Below, piece after piece: positions 51,954-61,555 of a stretch of DNA of 64,000 nucleotides. The first letter of the stretch is position 1. Each line of letters starts with the position of its first letter. The notes below the pieces were generated by a model, which was not told the origin of the DNA, did no database searches, and saw nothing but the letters and a program-made list of their open reading frames with translations. Both the position numbers and the translations under genes were made by a program. Origin of the DNA: a bacterium (GTDB taxonomy: Bacteria; Gemmatimonadota; Gemmatimonadetes; Longimicrobiales; RSA9); contig QGVH01000003.1 in the NCBI GenBank assembly GCA_003242735.1, positions 1 to 64,000 on the forward strand, in the 5' to 3' direction.

Positions 51954-52871
51954 ATGAAGCCGTCCCTCACGCACCGGGCCGAGTACCTGCTGTTCGCGGG
52001 CGCGACGGGCATCGGCACCCGGCTCGGCCCCGCGGCGGCGGACCGGCTCGGCGGGTGGCTGGGCAGCGTCGCCTATCACCTGGTGCGGATCCGACGCGAC
52101 GTCGTCGAGGACCAGCTCCGGCTCGCCTTCCCGGAACGGGACGCGGCATGGGTCCGGGCGACGGCGGCCGCGGTCTACCGCCACCTGGGCCGCGAAGCGC
52201 TGGCGACGCTCCGGCTCGCCGGCGCGACGGCGGAGGAGATCGCGGCGCGCACGGTCACCGAGGGGCTCGAGGACGTACGACGCGTCCTCAGCCGGGGCCG
52301 CGGCGCTGTCATCGTGACGGGACACCTCGGCAACTGGGAGATCGGCGCGGCGAGCCTGGCCGCCCAGGGCATCCCCCTCGACGGGTTCGCCCAGATGCTG
52401 GGCAACCCGCTGGTCAACCGGGCGGTGGCGGACGCGCGTGCGCGGCTGGGCATGCGCGTGTTCGACCGGCGCGGCGCCGTCGCCCGGGCGTTGCGCGCCG
52501 TGCGCGAGGGCCGCGCCGCCGGCTTCGTGGCGGACCAGGACGCGCGCCGGGCGGGCGTCTTCGTGCCGTTCTTCGGCCGCCCGGCCTCCACCTACCGTGG
52601 CCCCGCCCTGGTCGCGATCCGGGCCGGCGTTCCGCTGTTCCTGGGCATCGCGCTCCGGCGGCCGGACGGCCGTTACGACGTGCGGATCGAGGAGATCGAG
52701 ACCGACCGGAGCGGCCCGACGGACGCCGCGGTCCTGCGGCTCACGGCCGCCTTCACGGCCCGGCTCGAGGCGGCGATCCGCGTGGCGCCGGACCAGTATT
52801 TCTGGCTCCACCGGCGCTGGAAGACCCGCCCTCCGGAGGAACTGGCGGCGACGGGGCACAGTATAACCTGA
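51954..52871 (+). CDS. LpxL/HtrB-like lysophospholipid acyltransferase
   Basis: 305 residues of the lipid A late acyltransferase family. Catalytic motif IVTGHLGNWEIGAASLA (HxxxxD/E with the NWE typical of LpxL), then LGNPLVNRAVADARARLG, FVADQDARRAGVFVPFFGR and the C-terminal PDQYFWLHRRWKTRP. It adds a secondary acyl chain to lipid A at the inner membrane. It begins 21 bases after the methyltransferase stop, in the envelope operon. Confidence 0.92.
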   Translation: MKPSLTHRAEYLLFAGATGIGTRLGPAAADRLGGWLGSVAYHLVRIRRDVVEDQLRLAFPERDAAWVRATAAAVYRHLGREALATLRLAGATAEEIAARTVTEGLEDVRRVLSRGRGAVIVTGHLGNWEIGAASLAAQGIPLDGFAQMLGNPLVNRAVADARARLGMRVFDRRGAVARALRAVREGRAAGFVADQDARRAGVFVPFFGRPASTYRGPALVAIRAGVPLFLGIALRRPDGRYDVRIEEIETDRSGPTDAAVLRLTAAFTARLEAAIRVAPDQYFWLHRRWKTRPPEELAATGHSIT

Positions 52872-52948
52872 CCTGACGCGGCGGAATTTGGCCCGGAAAG
52901 GCCGGAATCCGCGGGCGATAGGGTAGGCGCGATCGCGTGGAAGAGTGT

Positions 52949-53076
52949 GTCTCGCTGGTCCGGGACGGGCGCGCTGCACGGCGCCGCACTGACTCGGGGA
53001 GGGCGAGACGGGTCTCGCTGGTGCGTGACGGGCCCGCCTGCAGCAGCGGCGGGCCTGTGCGGGAAGGGCGAGACGG
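52949..53076. repeat. Direct repeat units of 63-65 bp upstream of the GT2 gene
   Basis: GTCTCGCTGGTCCGGGACGG (52949) recurs at 53012 with two changes, and GGGCGAGACGG (53001) recurs at 53066. Where they meet, GCGAGAC and GTCTCGC form a perfect palindrome (53003-53018). The gap 52872-53090 has no gene. Confidence 0.6.
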
Positions 53077-53090
53077 GGGGCGAGACGACG

Positions 53091-54212
53091 GTGATCTACA
53101 TCTGCATACCGTCATACAACGAAGCGCGGACGGTCGGCGTGCTGCTGTGGAAGATCCGCCAGGTGATGGCGGGCTTCCACCGGGATTATCAGATCCTCGT
53201 CGTGGACGACGGCTCGACGGATGACACGCCGGCGGTGCTCGAGCCGTACAAGCGGGTGCTGCCGCTCACCGTCGTCCGCAACGAGGTGCGGCGGGGCTAC
53301 GCGGCCTCGCTGGAACTGCTGCTGCGGGAGGCGGTGCAGCGGGCCACGTACCCGCGGCGGGACGTGATCGTCACGCTCCAGGCGGATTTCACGGATGAGC
53401 CGGAAGAGATCCCGGCGTTCGTGAAACGGATCGAGGGCGGGGCGGACGTGGTGACGGGCACCATGGTGCAGGAGCCGGGCAGCGGGCCGCGCGCGGCGAG
53501 ATGGATGCGCCGCGCGCTCGCGTTCGTACTGCGTCGATCCGAGTGGCCAGGCCCCTTGACCGATCCCCTGTCCGGTTTCCGTGCATTCCGCGTGGCGTGC
53601 ATCAAGAAAGCGATCGAGGCGCGCAACGGCGGGCCGCTGCTCCGGTGGGACGGCTGGGCGGCCAACGCGGAGCTCCTCCAGCTCATGCGGCCCTACTGCA
53701 GGCGGATCGAAGAGGCGCCCGTGCGGCCCCGGCCGGACCGGCGGCTGCGGCCGACGCGGTTCAACACCTGGGAGACGGCCCGGGCGCTGGTCCGGTTCCT
53801 GCGCTCCCGCCCCGCCACCAACGGCGTTCCGCAGGCGCCCCGCGCGGGGCAGACCGCACCGGCGGCGAAGGCAACCACCGTCGGCAACGGCACGGCCGCA
53901 GCCCCGCAGGCGCGGCCGCAGCGCCGCCGGAGGCGCCGCAGGCACGGTGGCGAGGCCAGGCAGCCCACGGCCGGGGTAGCGCTGGATCGGCGGGAGGCGG
54001 GCTCGGCGGAAGCCGCGTCGGCCGGCCCGGAAGCAGCAGCGGCGCAGGCCGACGGGCCGCAGTCCCGGGGAGGCGCGCCAGCCCGCCGCGGCGGCAACCG
54101 GCGCCGGGGCCGGCACCGCACCGGCCGACGCCCGCAGCGGGAGAGGGCCACAGGGGGCACCGCCGCCGGCGGCGACACGCAAACCCGAGACGAGAAGGTG
54201 GGTCCGCAGTGA
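53091..54212 (+). CDS. Family 2 glycosyltransferase with long basic tail
   Basis: 373 residues. GT-A domain (1-235): YICIPSYNEARTVGVLLWKI, the nucleotide-binding DYQILVVDDGSTDDTP, the DXD-like VTLQADFTDEPEEIPA and DPLSGFRAFR. This group includes dolichyl-phosphate mannose synthase-like enzymes. The remaining ~130 residues are Ala/Arg/Gly/Pro-rich and likely disordered. The GTG immediately before the conserved first strand was chosen; the frame is open upstream through repeats. The stop overlaps the DUF3108 start. Confidence 0.85.
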   Translation: MIYICIPSYNEARTVGVLLWKIRQVMAGFHRDYQILVVDDGSTDDTPAVLEPYKRVLPLTVVRNEVRRGYAASLELLLREAVQRATYPRRDVIVTLQADFTDEPEEIPAFVKRIEGGADVVTGTMVQEPGSGPRAARWMRRALAFVLRRSEWPGPLTDPLSGFRAFRVACIKKAIEARNGGPLLRWDGWAANAELLQLMRPYCRRIEEAPVRPRPDRRLRPTRFNTWETARALVRFLRSRPATNGVPQAPRAGQTAPAAKATTVGNGTAAAPQARPQRRRRRRRHGGEARQPTAGVALDRREAGSAEAASAGPEAAAAQADGPQSRGGAPARRGGNRRRGRHRTGRRPQRERATGGTAAGGDTQTRDEKVGPQ

Positions 54213-55048
54213 TGAAGCAACGGTTCAGGCACCTGGTCGCGGCCGGCGCTCTCGTGCTGCTCGCCAGTGCACCGGCCGCCACCCAGAACGGCCACGGCTC
54301 CCACGCTGCGGACGACCGGAACGCCGTGGCGGACGTGCCGTTCGGTCTCGGCGAGCGCCTCACCTACAAGGTCACGCTAGGCATGTTCGGCGGCGTGGGC
54401 AGCGGCGCCATGGAGGTCCTCGAGCTGGACACCATCCACGGCCGGCCCACCTACCGTTTGCGCTTCACCGTCAACGGCGGCGTGCTGTTCGCCAAGGTGA
54501 ACGACACGCTCCAATCCTGGCTGGACGTGTCCAACCTCATCGCACGGCGGTTCGAGCAGAACCAGAAGGAAGTCAACTACAAGCGGCACCGGACGTTCGA
54601 CTTCTTCCCCGAGCAGGGGATCTGGAAGCGGCTCGAGAACGGCGAGACCGGCGAGCTGGCCACGCTCGAGCCGCTCGATGACGTCTCGTTCATCTACTTC
54701 ATCCGCACGATCCCGCTCGAGGTCGGCAAGACCTACACGTTCAACCGGTACTACAAGGACAGCGGGAACCCCGTGATCGTGAAGGTGCTGCGCAAGGAGA
54801 CGGTCACGGTGCCGGCCGGCACCTTCGAGACCGTCGTCGTCCAACCCATCATCAAGACCAAGGGCCTCTTCAGCGAGGGCGGCGAGGCCGAGGTCTACTT
54901 CACGGACGACCACCGCCGGCTCGTCGTGCAGATGAAGTCGAAGGTCCCGGTCATCGGCTCGCTCGGGCTCCAGCTCGAGTCGTACATGCCGGGCGAGAAG
55001 CTCACCTCCGCCTCCCTCAAGGCGTCGGCCACACCCAGCGAGCCGTGA
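54212..55048 (+). CDS. DUF3108 periplasmic protein
   Basis: 278 residues. Signal peptide ending ASAPAATQ, then the DUF3108 beta-rich domain: FGLGERLTYKVTLGMFGGVGSGAMEVLE, LDDVSFIYFIRTIPLEVGKTY, TVPAGTFETVVVQPIIK, and FTDDHRRLVVQMKSKVPVIGSL. The family is found near LPS and lipid genes in FCB-group bacteria and may bind a lipid. Its ATG is inside the GT2 stop (GTGATGA), so the two are coupled. Confidence 0.87.
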   Translation: MKQRFRHLVAAGALVLLASAPAATQNGHGSHAADDRNAVADVPFGLGERLTYKVTLGMFGGVGSGAMEVLELDTIHGRPTYRLRFTVNGGVLFAKVNDTLQSWLDVSNLIARRFEQNQKEVNYKRHRTFDFFPEQGIWKRLENGETGELATLEPLDDVSFIYFIRTIPLEVGKTYTFNRYYKDSGNPVIVKVLRKETVTVPAGTFETVVVQPIIKTKGLFSEGGEAEVYFTDDHRRLVVQMKSKVPVIGSLGLQLESYMPGEKLTSASLKASATPSEP

Positions 55049-56019
55049 GCGAGCAGGCGAAGACGCCGGCCACAGCCGACTTCTCGCGCATCCGGACCGT
55101 CCCGGTCGCGGCGCGGGCCAACAAGGTCCGCGCCGCCGACCTTTGCCGGCCGCCGGGCGCCGACCGTAGCTTCTCCGCCTTCATCGATTCGCTCCCGGAC
55201 ATCCTCGAGGCCCGGAGCTTCCGCGCCATCGTGGACGCGATCGTGGATGCAGCGCGCAACGGCCGCGGCGTGCTGTGCATGATGGGCGGGCACGTGGTCA
55301 AGACCGGGCTCACGCCCGTGCTCATTGACCTCATGGAGCGCGGCGTCATCACCCATCTCGCCTCCAACGGCTCGGCCGTGATCCACGACTACGAGCTGGC
55401 GCGCTGGGGCGGGACGAGCGAGGACGTGGAGGCCGGGCTCGCGAACGGCACGTTCGGCATGGCCGAGGAGACCGGGCGCGAGATGAACGAGGCGATCCGG
55501 CGCGGCGCCGCCGAAGGGCGCGGGCTGGGCGAGTCGCTCGCCGAGGCGCTGGCCGCGCGCCGGGACCTCGCCCATCCCGAGCTCTCTCTGCTGCTGGCCG
55601 CGCGCCGGCTCGGCATCGGCTTCACCGTCCACGCGGCGCTGGGCGCCGAGATCATCCACCAGCACCCGGCGGCGGACGGCGCCGCGATCGGGCAGACCAG
55701 CTACACGGACTTCCGCCGCCTCGTCGCGCACCTGCCGCGGCTCGAGGGCGGAGTGGTCCTCAACCTCGGCTCCGCCGTGATCATGCCCGAGGTCTTCCTC
55801 AAGGCGCTCACGGTCTGCCGGAACCTGAACGACGGCTGCCCGCGCCGGTTCGTGGCCGCGGACTTCGACATGATCCGGCACTACCGCCCGCGGGTGAACG
55901 TGGTGGAGCGGCCCACGCGCACCGGCGGCGGCCGGGGGTACCAGATCACCGGCCACCACGAGCTCATGGTGCCGCTGCTCGCGTGGGCCGTGGTGGACGC
56001 GTTGGAACGAGATCGTTGA
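55045..56019 (+). CDS. Conserved protein, possible deoxyhypusine synthase-like fold
   Basis: 324 residues, no signal. Segments GVLCMMGGHVVKTGLTPVLI, MERGVITHLASNGSAVIHDY, GTFGMAEETGREMNEAI, LNLGSAVIMPEVFLKAL and YQITGHHELMVPL are unusually conserved-looking. Their arrangement recalls the NAD-binding Rossmann-like deoxyhypusine synthase superfamily, but I cannot confirm this. It starts at GTG overlapping the DUF3108 stop and is the last gene before a terminator, so it belongs to the envelope operon. Confidence 0.6.
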   Translation: MSEQAKTPATADFSRIRTVPVAARANKVRAADLCRPPGADRSFSAFIDSLPDILEARSFRAIVDAIVDAARNGRGVLCMMGGHVVKTGLTPVLIDLMERGVITHLASNGSAVIHDYELARWGGTSEDVEAGLANGTFGMAEETGREMNEAIRRGAAEGRGLGESLAEALAARRDLAHPELSLLLAARRLGIGFTVHAALGAEIIHQHPAADGAAIGQTSYTDFRRLVAHLPRLEGGVVLNLGSAVIMPEVFLKALTVCRNLNDGCPRRFVAADFDMIRHYRPRVNVVERPTRTGGGRGYQITGHHELMVPLLAWAVVDALERDR

Positions 56020-56046
56020 GGCGACGTCGTCGCCCCGATGATCGCC

Positions 56047-56081
56047 GGCCCCGCTCGGACCGTACCGGGCGGGGCCGTTTT
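56047..56081 (+). terminator. Intrinsic terminator of the envelope operon
   Basis: GGCCCCGCTCGG pairs with CCGGGCGGGGCC (one G-U) around a 6-base loop, followed by GTTTTCG. It is 27 bases past the last gene; one of only a few hairpins here with a proper T-run. Confidence 0.85.
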
Positions 56082-56138
56082 CGTCGTGGCGCGGTGGGTC
56101 GTGCGTCAGCGGCGCGTCGTCGTCTCCACCCGCGGCGA

Positions 56139-58943
56139 TCACCCGCGGACGCCGCGCCGGCGCCGACGGATGGGAACGCGCAGCAGTTGGCGGTGCCGCA
56201 AGTCCAGGGCGTAGAGGAAGCTGCCCTCCACGGCGAGGCCGTAGATCTCGGCGCCCCGGACGCGGGCGACCACCTCCTGCCGGCCGTTCTCGGCAATGCG
56301 CAGGATGCGGCCGCTGCCGCCGCGCTCGCCGGCGTAGACCGTGCCCTCGGGCGTGACGGCCACCGCAACGAGCCGGCCCCGTCCGAACGGCGTGGGCAGC
56401 ACCCGCACCCGGCCGTCCGGCGCGATGCGGAGCACGTGGCCTTCGTACCCGGCGGCGAACACGGTGCCCGCGCCGTCCGCCGCGATCTGGTAAATGTTCT
56501 GCCCCAGCTCGATCCAGGGGTGGACGGCGCCGTCCGGCCCGACGCGGTGGATCCGGCCGCTCCAGTCCGCCACGAGGATGCCGCCGTCCGGGAGCGCGGC
56601 GGCGCCGTACGCGGGCGCCGCGCCGATCCGGTGCGCGACCACGCGCGCCCGGCCGTCCGGCTCGACACGGTAGAGGTAGTTCTCGCCGCGGGCGTGCGCG
56701 ATGACGTAGACGCCGCTGTCCGTCGCGACCGGGGCGAAGAGCGCCTCCGCCGGCGGCCGCGCGAGCGTCTCCGGGTTGAGATCGCCGTCGCGCAGGACGA
56801 GCAAGCGCGGGCGCGGCCGGAGCGCCAGCGGGTCCCAGCCGTAGCTCGCCTGGAAGAACTCGCCGCCGTACGCCGCCAGCCCCCAGCTCCACGGCAGCGC
56901 CGTCGCGATCACCTCCCGGGCGCCGGGCTCCGCCACATCCAGGTGCACCACGATGCGGCCGAGCACCGCATCCGCGGCGCGGGCGGCGCCGTTGGCCTCG
57001 ACGCGTGCGGCCAGCGTGTCCGCGGCGTCGTGCCCCTCAGGAGCGGCCCGCCGCGGCGCCGGTTGGTTCGGAGTCGTCGCGCCGGCCTCGGCGGGTTCGC
57101 CGTTGGCCCTCGCGCTCGTGTCCGCCGGCTGGGGGGCGGCCTCCGCCGTGTCCGCCGGCAGTGAGGCCTTCAGCCGATCGGCGTCCACCGGCGGCGGACC
57201 CACCAGCAGGACGGTGTCCGTGTGCACGCCGCTGTCCAGGCCCGTGGGATCGGCCCGGATCAGCAGCTCATCGCCTGAACGGATGAGCTGCAGCCAGCTG
57301 GCCGACGCGCGCGCGGACCACGCGGCGGGCGCGCCGGTCTCCGGCCGCACGCGCACGACACGCCCCGGCGCCGTGTCGCCCCGGACCACCGCGAAGCGGA
57401 GCTCGTCCGGCGCCGCGACCAGGGCGGGACCCGCGTCGCCCACGCTCACGTCCATCCGGATCGCGCCGCCGGCCTCCTCCCTGATGTTGGAGATGCGGAG
57501 CGTCCCGGGCGGCTCCAGCGCGAACGCCGTACGCAGGGTCGAGCCCGGGAACGGGTCGCCCGCGTCCGCCGCGCCGCCACGCGCCAGATCGCGTTTGCCA
57601 TCCGCCTCCAGCAGCGCAACGGCGCGCCGGCGCTCATCGTTGTTCCACAGACCGAGCTCGGCCGGCTCCGGATCCACCCGCCACACCAGCAGGCCCGCAC
57701 CCGGCAGGTGCGCGTCCGAGCCCAGGGGCTGGCGGTTCTCCAGCAGCAGGTACTCGCCCCGGCGCCCCGGGATGTCGTAGCGGTAGACCGTGCGCGACGT
57801 CTGGACCGGCGGCACGCGGAGCCCCACCGTGTCCCGGTTCAACCAGACCACCCGCACCCAGCCGAGCTGCTCTTTCTCCCATGCGCTCGGATGCGCCGGC
57901 GAGAACGGCATGTTGTGGCTGCCCGTGCCCATCAGGCCCCAGGCGCCGATGCCTTGCGATGAGCCGTCGTAGTCGTACAGGTCGGGGAGGCCGAGGGCGT
58001 GGCCGGTCTCGTGCGCCAGGAGCCCGATGTGCATGGGCTCGCACGTGCCCGGCTCGAGCGCCGGCAGGATCACGTAGTCGGAGATCCGGATGGGCTCGCC
58101 GGACGCGGCCGTGTCGGTCGTCTCGAACGGCGGCATGGCGCCCCGGTGCGGCCAGATCGCGCCCGCGCGCCCGTCGCCAGGGCAGCGCGTCACGTAGACC
58201 ACCGCGACGAAGTCCACGTAGCCGTCGTCGTCCCCCGAGTTCGGGATGCCGTCCGGGCCGTCGTTGTCGAACTGCCGGAAATCGAGCACCCGGTCCGCCT
58301 CGCGCAGCGCCTCGTGCAAGAACTCCCGCACGCGGCCGAAGCGCGCCCAGCCGTGGTCCCGCTCGTTGAGGTAATGGGCCGCGTTGCGCGGCAGCCGGAT
58401 CCAGCCGGCGACGGTGCCCTCCACCTCCAGCAGCCCGCCCGAGACCTCGCGCCAGTAATCCGCGAAGCTCAGGGTGTCGCCGCGGCTCGGCCCGAACAGC
58501 CGCTCCACCAGCCGGTCCACCGGGAACGGCGCGTCCACGTCCGCGTAGAGGACGGCCACGACGGGGATGCGCAGCACGCCTTTCAGCGCAGCGCCGGAAT
58601 CGGCGAGGACCCGCGGGTCCTCGCCGTCCAGTCGGCCGGCCGCGTGCAGTTCCGCGCGCCGCTGCCGGACCTGCGCCACGCGGCCGAGCCACGCCCGGCT
58701 GAACTCCAGCGGCGGCGCCGGACGCGCGTCCAGCCCCTCGATGACCGTCGGCGGCGAGATCACCTCGCCCGATGCGGGAGCCTGCGGCGTGGTGCGGCCC
58801 TGCGCGGAAACGGCCGGGGGCGGCGCGAAGACGGACAGCGCCGCCAGTGCGCCCAGCACGAGCGCGCCTCGCCCCTGCGGCAGGACGAATCGACGACTGC
58901 GAATGGGACGCTCCTCCGCGGGCCGGCGCGTGCGGCGACGCAC
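56139..58943 (-). CDS. M6 family (InhA-like) metalloprotease with C-terminal propeller
   Basis: 934 residues. Signal peptide (ALVLGALAALSVFAPPPAVSAQ), propeptide region, then the zinc protease domain with HETGHALGLPDLYDYDG (HExxHxxGxxD) and GAWGLMGTGSHN (Met-turn). A middle beta region and a Pro/Ala-rich linker (residues ~600-650) follow, then a C-terminal six-bladed propeller (for example YRVEPDGRARVVAHRIG, GGILVADWSGRIHRVGPDG). Secreted protein degradation is likely. The GTG start shown gives a long basic N-region; an ATT at 58904, with GGAGGAG 6 bases before, fits the signal peptide better. Confidence 0.88.
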   Translation of the reverse strand: MRRRTRRPAEERPIRSRRFVLPQGRGALVLGALAALSVFAPPPAVSAQGRTTPQAPASGEVISPPTVIEGLDARPAPPLEFSRAWLGRVAQVRQRRAELHAAGRLDGEDPRVLADSGAALKGVLRIPVVAVLYADVDAPFPVDRLVERLFGPSRGDTLSFADYWREVSGGLLEVEGTVAGWIRLPRNAAHYLNERDHGWARFGRVREFLHEALREADRVLDFRQFDNDGPDGIPNSGDDDGYVDFVAVVYVTRCPGDGRAGAIWPHRGAMPPFETTDTAASGEPIRISDYVILPALEPGTCEPMHIGLLAHETGHALGLPDLYDYDGSSQGIGAWGLMGTGSHNMPFSPAHPSAWEKEQLGWVRVVWLNRDTVGLRVPPVQTSRTVYRYDIPGRRGEYLLLENRQPLGSDAHLPGAGLLVWRVDPEPAELGLWNNDERRRAVALLEADGKRDLARGGAADAGDPFPGSTLRTAFALEPPGTLRISNIREEAGGAIRMDVSVGDAGPALVAAPDELRFAVVRGDTAPGRVVRVRPETGAPAAWSARASASWLQLIRSGDELLIRADPTGLDSGVHTDTVLLVGPPPVDADRLKASLPADTAEAAPQPADTSARANGEPAEAGATTPNQPAPRRAAPEGHDAADTLAARVEANGAARAADAVLGRIVVHLDVAEPGAREVIATALPWSWGLAAYGGEFFQASYGWDPLALRPRPRLLVLRDGDLNPETLARPPAEALFAPVATDSGVYVIAHARGENYLYRVEPDGRARVVAHRIGAAPAYGAAALPDGGILVADWSGRIHRVGPDGAVHPWIELGQNIYQIAADGAGTVFAAGYEGHVLRIAPDGRVRVLPTPFGRGRLVAVAVTPEGTVYAGERGGSGRILRIAENGRQEVVARVRGAEIYGLAVEGSFLYALDLRHRQLLRVPIRRRRRGVRG

Positions 58944-59192
58944 GGCGCCGGCGTGTCACCTGTGGTGTGTACTCGCCTTGTCCAGTGCTCGGGGATAGCG
59001 CCGGGAAGGCACTCCTGCTCCACCCCAACTTTGGCATAACCGATTGTGCCGTCAAGTGTTCCGCGCGAACGGGCGGGGTGGGGGCGCGAGGGGACGGACC
59101 GGGCTGCGGCGGGCGGCAGGAGGGGGCGGCCGCGGGCGGCCGGACGGCGGCGGCGCCGGCCGCCCGCTCCTCGATTCGAGGCCCCGGAGGGG

Positions 59193-59220
59193 TTGACCCG
59201 AAGTGCCGAAACGGTATATT
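59193..59220 (+). promoter_or_regulatory. Near-consensus promoter for the tRNA pair
   Basis: TTGACC (59193-59198), 16 bases, TATATT (59215-59220); the tRNA begins 15 bases after the -10. Confidence 0.75.
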
Positions 59221-59234
59221 ACAATTCTACGGTT

Positions 59235-59307
59235 GCCCCCATCGTCTAGTGGCCTAGGACACCTGGTTCTCAGCCAGGAAACCGGGGTTCGATTCCCCGT
59301 GGGGGTA
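59235..59307 (+). tRNA. tRNA-Glu (CTC)
   Basis: 73 bases folding as a complete cloverleaf: acceptor GCCCCCA with TGGGGGT, D-loop TAGTGGCCTAGGA, anticodon loop TTCTCAG (CTC), T-arm CGGGGTTCGATTCCCCG. CCA is not encoded. Confidence 0.95.
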
Positions 59308-59384
59308 CTGAGGACGGATCGCGCGGGGCCGGGCGGCCCCTACGAAGCGCCGAAAGCCCCGAACGCCCGGTTCTGCGCAGGAGT

Positions 59385-59458
<74 letters not shown>

Positions 59459-59480
59459 TTTGAAACAGATGAAGTCAATG

Positions 59481-59509
59481 CGCCCCAGTGGCTCATGGCC
59501 GCTGGGGCG
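59481..59509 (+). terminator. Terminator after the tRNA pair
   Basis: CGCCCCAGTGGC pairs with G(G)CCGCTGGGGCG around a short loop, followed by TTGTGTTT, 22 bases past tRNA-Val. Confidence 0.7.
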
Positions 59510-60288
59510 TTGTGTTTGGGTATGGAACTCTCTCCCGCTTCCTGGGCGAAAGGACGTATGGAACCAGTGGCGCCTCTGGCTTTGTGACGCCGTCGAGTTA
59601 CGCGGGCTCCTGCCGGGGTGATCGCCGACTCAGCCCCTTCGCGGTTGAATGACGACGACGCGGCACGCGAACTCGGATCGCCCGTCAGGCGGCCTGGCGA
59701 GTTGCCTTGCGCTGAGTCCGACATGGCGGGCAAGAGTGTGGCCTCCGGGCGCCTCATGCGCTGCGCGTCCACGGCCCGGCACGAGCCGGCTGGCAGCGGC
59801 CTCGCCTGCCGCCCTCCGTGCGAACAGAGCCCTGCCAAGAGGAACCCCTTCGCCAACTGTGGCCGCAACCCAGAACACGGGGGCGAATAGTCCAGGGCTC
59901 TCAAGGGCAGGCTCACACGGCGGGCACAGCCCAAACGGATCGGTATAGGAGCGGACGGTTCACCGCATGCTGGGTCGGTACACAAGGGTAGACAGGATCC
60001 GGGCTGCACGGCGTAATGTGGACAGCCTGGAGGTCCAGCCGCCAGGGCCGGAGAGCGGGTCGGACATCGTGGCCGCTGAGTAGGCGCCAATCTGTTGCAG
60101 TCGGGGCCGTCGAACGCCGCAAACGGCACCGCATCACGCCGAACCCCGTAGGATTGGGAGGTGACTCTCAATGTCGCTTTCCAAATTCATGTAGCTGAAA
60201 ACGGGCCTCGCGGACGCCTCACAACCGCCCGGGTGCCACGTCACCTGATCTGGCGTTCGTACGGCAAGGTTAAGATCATGCTTTGAGC
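59510..60288. other. Gene-free stretch inside the putative island
   Basis: No gene supported. A long minus-strand open frame through here contains the antisense of tRNA-Val and has no coding signature. Composition looks a little less GC-rich than the surroundings. Confidence 0.5.
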
Positions 60289-61555
60289 ATGAGGCGCTTC
60301 TTCACATCCCGGTCCTTGCGACTCGAAGAGGGCTCCCGCGCGCTGCTCGTCGCTTGCGTCCTACTCGTGGTTTCCGCATGCTCTGCTGGTCCCGACAAGG
60401 TGGGCCGGAACGTCTCATTCCGCGATAGTGCGGGGATCCAAGTCATCGAAAGCAGGGCTCCTCGGTGGGAGAACACTCCGCATTGGGTCGTCGGCGCGCC
60501 GGTCGTCGAGATCGGCAGCGTTGATGGTGACTCGTCTGGCATTCTCTTCCAGGTACAAGACGCCGTCAGACTCTCAGATGGTCGAATTCTGGTCGCGAAC
60601 GGTGGGACCAACGAGCTGCGCTTCTTCACTGGCAGTGGCAGACACCTGGCGACCATCGGAGGAACCGGCAGCGGCCCGGGCGAGTTCAGGTGGCTCACGG
60701 GCGTGTGGGTGTCCGCGGATTCGATGTTCGCATTCGACAACGCGCTCGCCCGGGTCTCTGTGTTCACCGACCAAGGATAGTTCGTTCGGTCGTTCCGCCT
60801 CGAGGCGGCGCCAGGGTCCGGCGCCCCGACAGCCCAGGGATCGTTCGCAGATCAGACCCTGTTGGTCCTCGGAGCGCCATCGGGTGCCGTGCCCACCACC
60901 AAGGCTGATCGAAGGCGCGGAGTGGACTCTCCTCCGGTACACTGCGTTGGGGCAGCCGGTGAACCGGATCACGGCGGCGCGTGAGTCACCGCGTTGGGGT
61001 CATGACATTGGCGGGCTACCCCCGGCGTTGTACGTGCCGTTCTCCGTTGAGATGTTCCCGTTCGCGTTCCACGATACCACGGTTTACGTCGGGACGGGAA
61101 CGACGTTCAGCGTCCGCCGATGGGCGAACAGCGGTAGCCTGTTGGCGGAGGTGCGCTGGCAGGGGGCGCTGCGGCCAGTCTCGCAGGCCGACGCGGAGAG
61201 GTACCGCGAAGTCATGGAGAGGAGAGCGCGGCCGAGACATTTTGACTCGCGCGCCTGGAACAGGTACCCGAGCGAGGTGCCGTTCCCCGAGTTCATGCCC
61301 ACCTACCAGCGTCTGCTCGTGGACACCGAGGGGAATCTCTGGGTAGAGCAATTCCGCACACCCTGGGAGGACCAGCCGCGGTGGTGGGTATTCGACACAC
61401 AGGGCGTATGGCTTGGCGAGGTCGTGACGCCCAAGTATTTCTACATATTCGAGATCGGGACCGACTACCTCCTGGGGGTCCGGAGAGATCAACTCGGAGT
61501 CGAACACGTCACGATGCTCCCGTTGCTGCGCGACGGGCGCAGAGACGCCCATTGA
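60289..61555 (+). pseudogene. Six-bladed beta-propeller lipoprotein, interrupted
   Basis: Lipoprotein signal (RALLVACVLLVVSACS), then NHL/six-bladed propeller repeats (VGAPVVEIGSVDG, AVRLSDGRILVANGGTNELR, IGGTGSGPGEFRW). An in-frame TAG at 60778-60780 interrupts the third blade; the same frame continues coherently (VRSFRLEAAPGSGAPTA … LLVLGAPSG) to about 60900. A frameshift then moves homology to the next frame (GAEWTLLRYTALGQPVNRI … WRAF-like blades … LLVDTEGNLWVEQFR) to the stop at 61555. Two lesions make it a pseudogene unless sequencing errors are involved. Confidence 0.75.
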
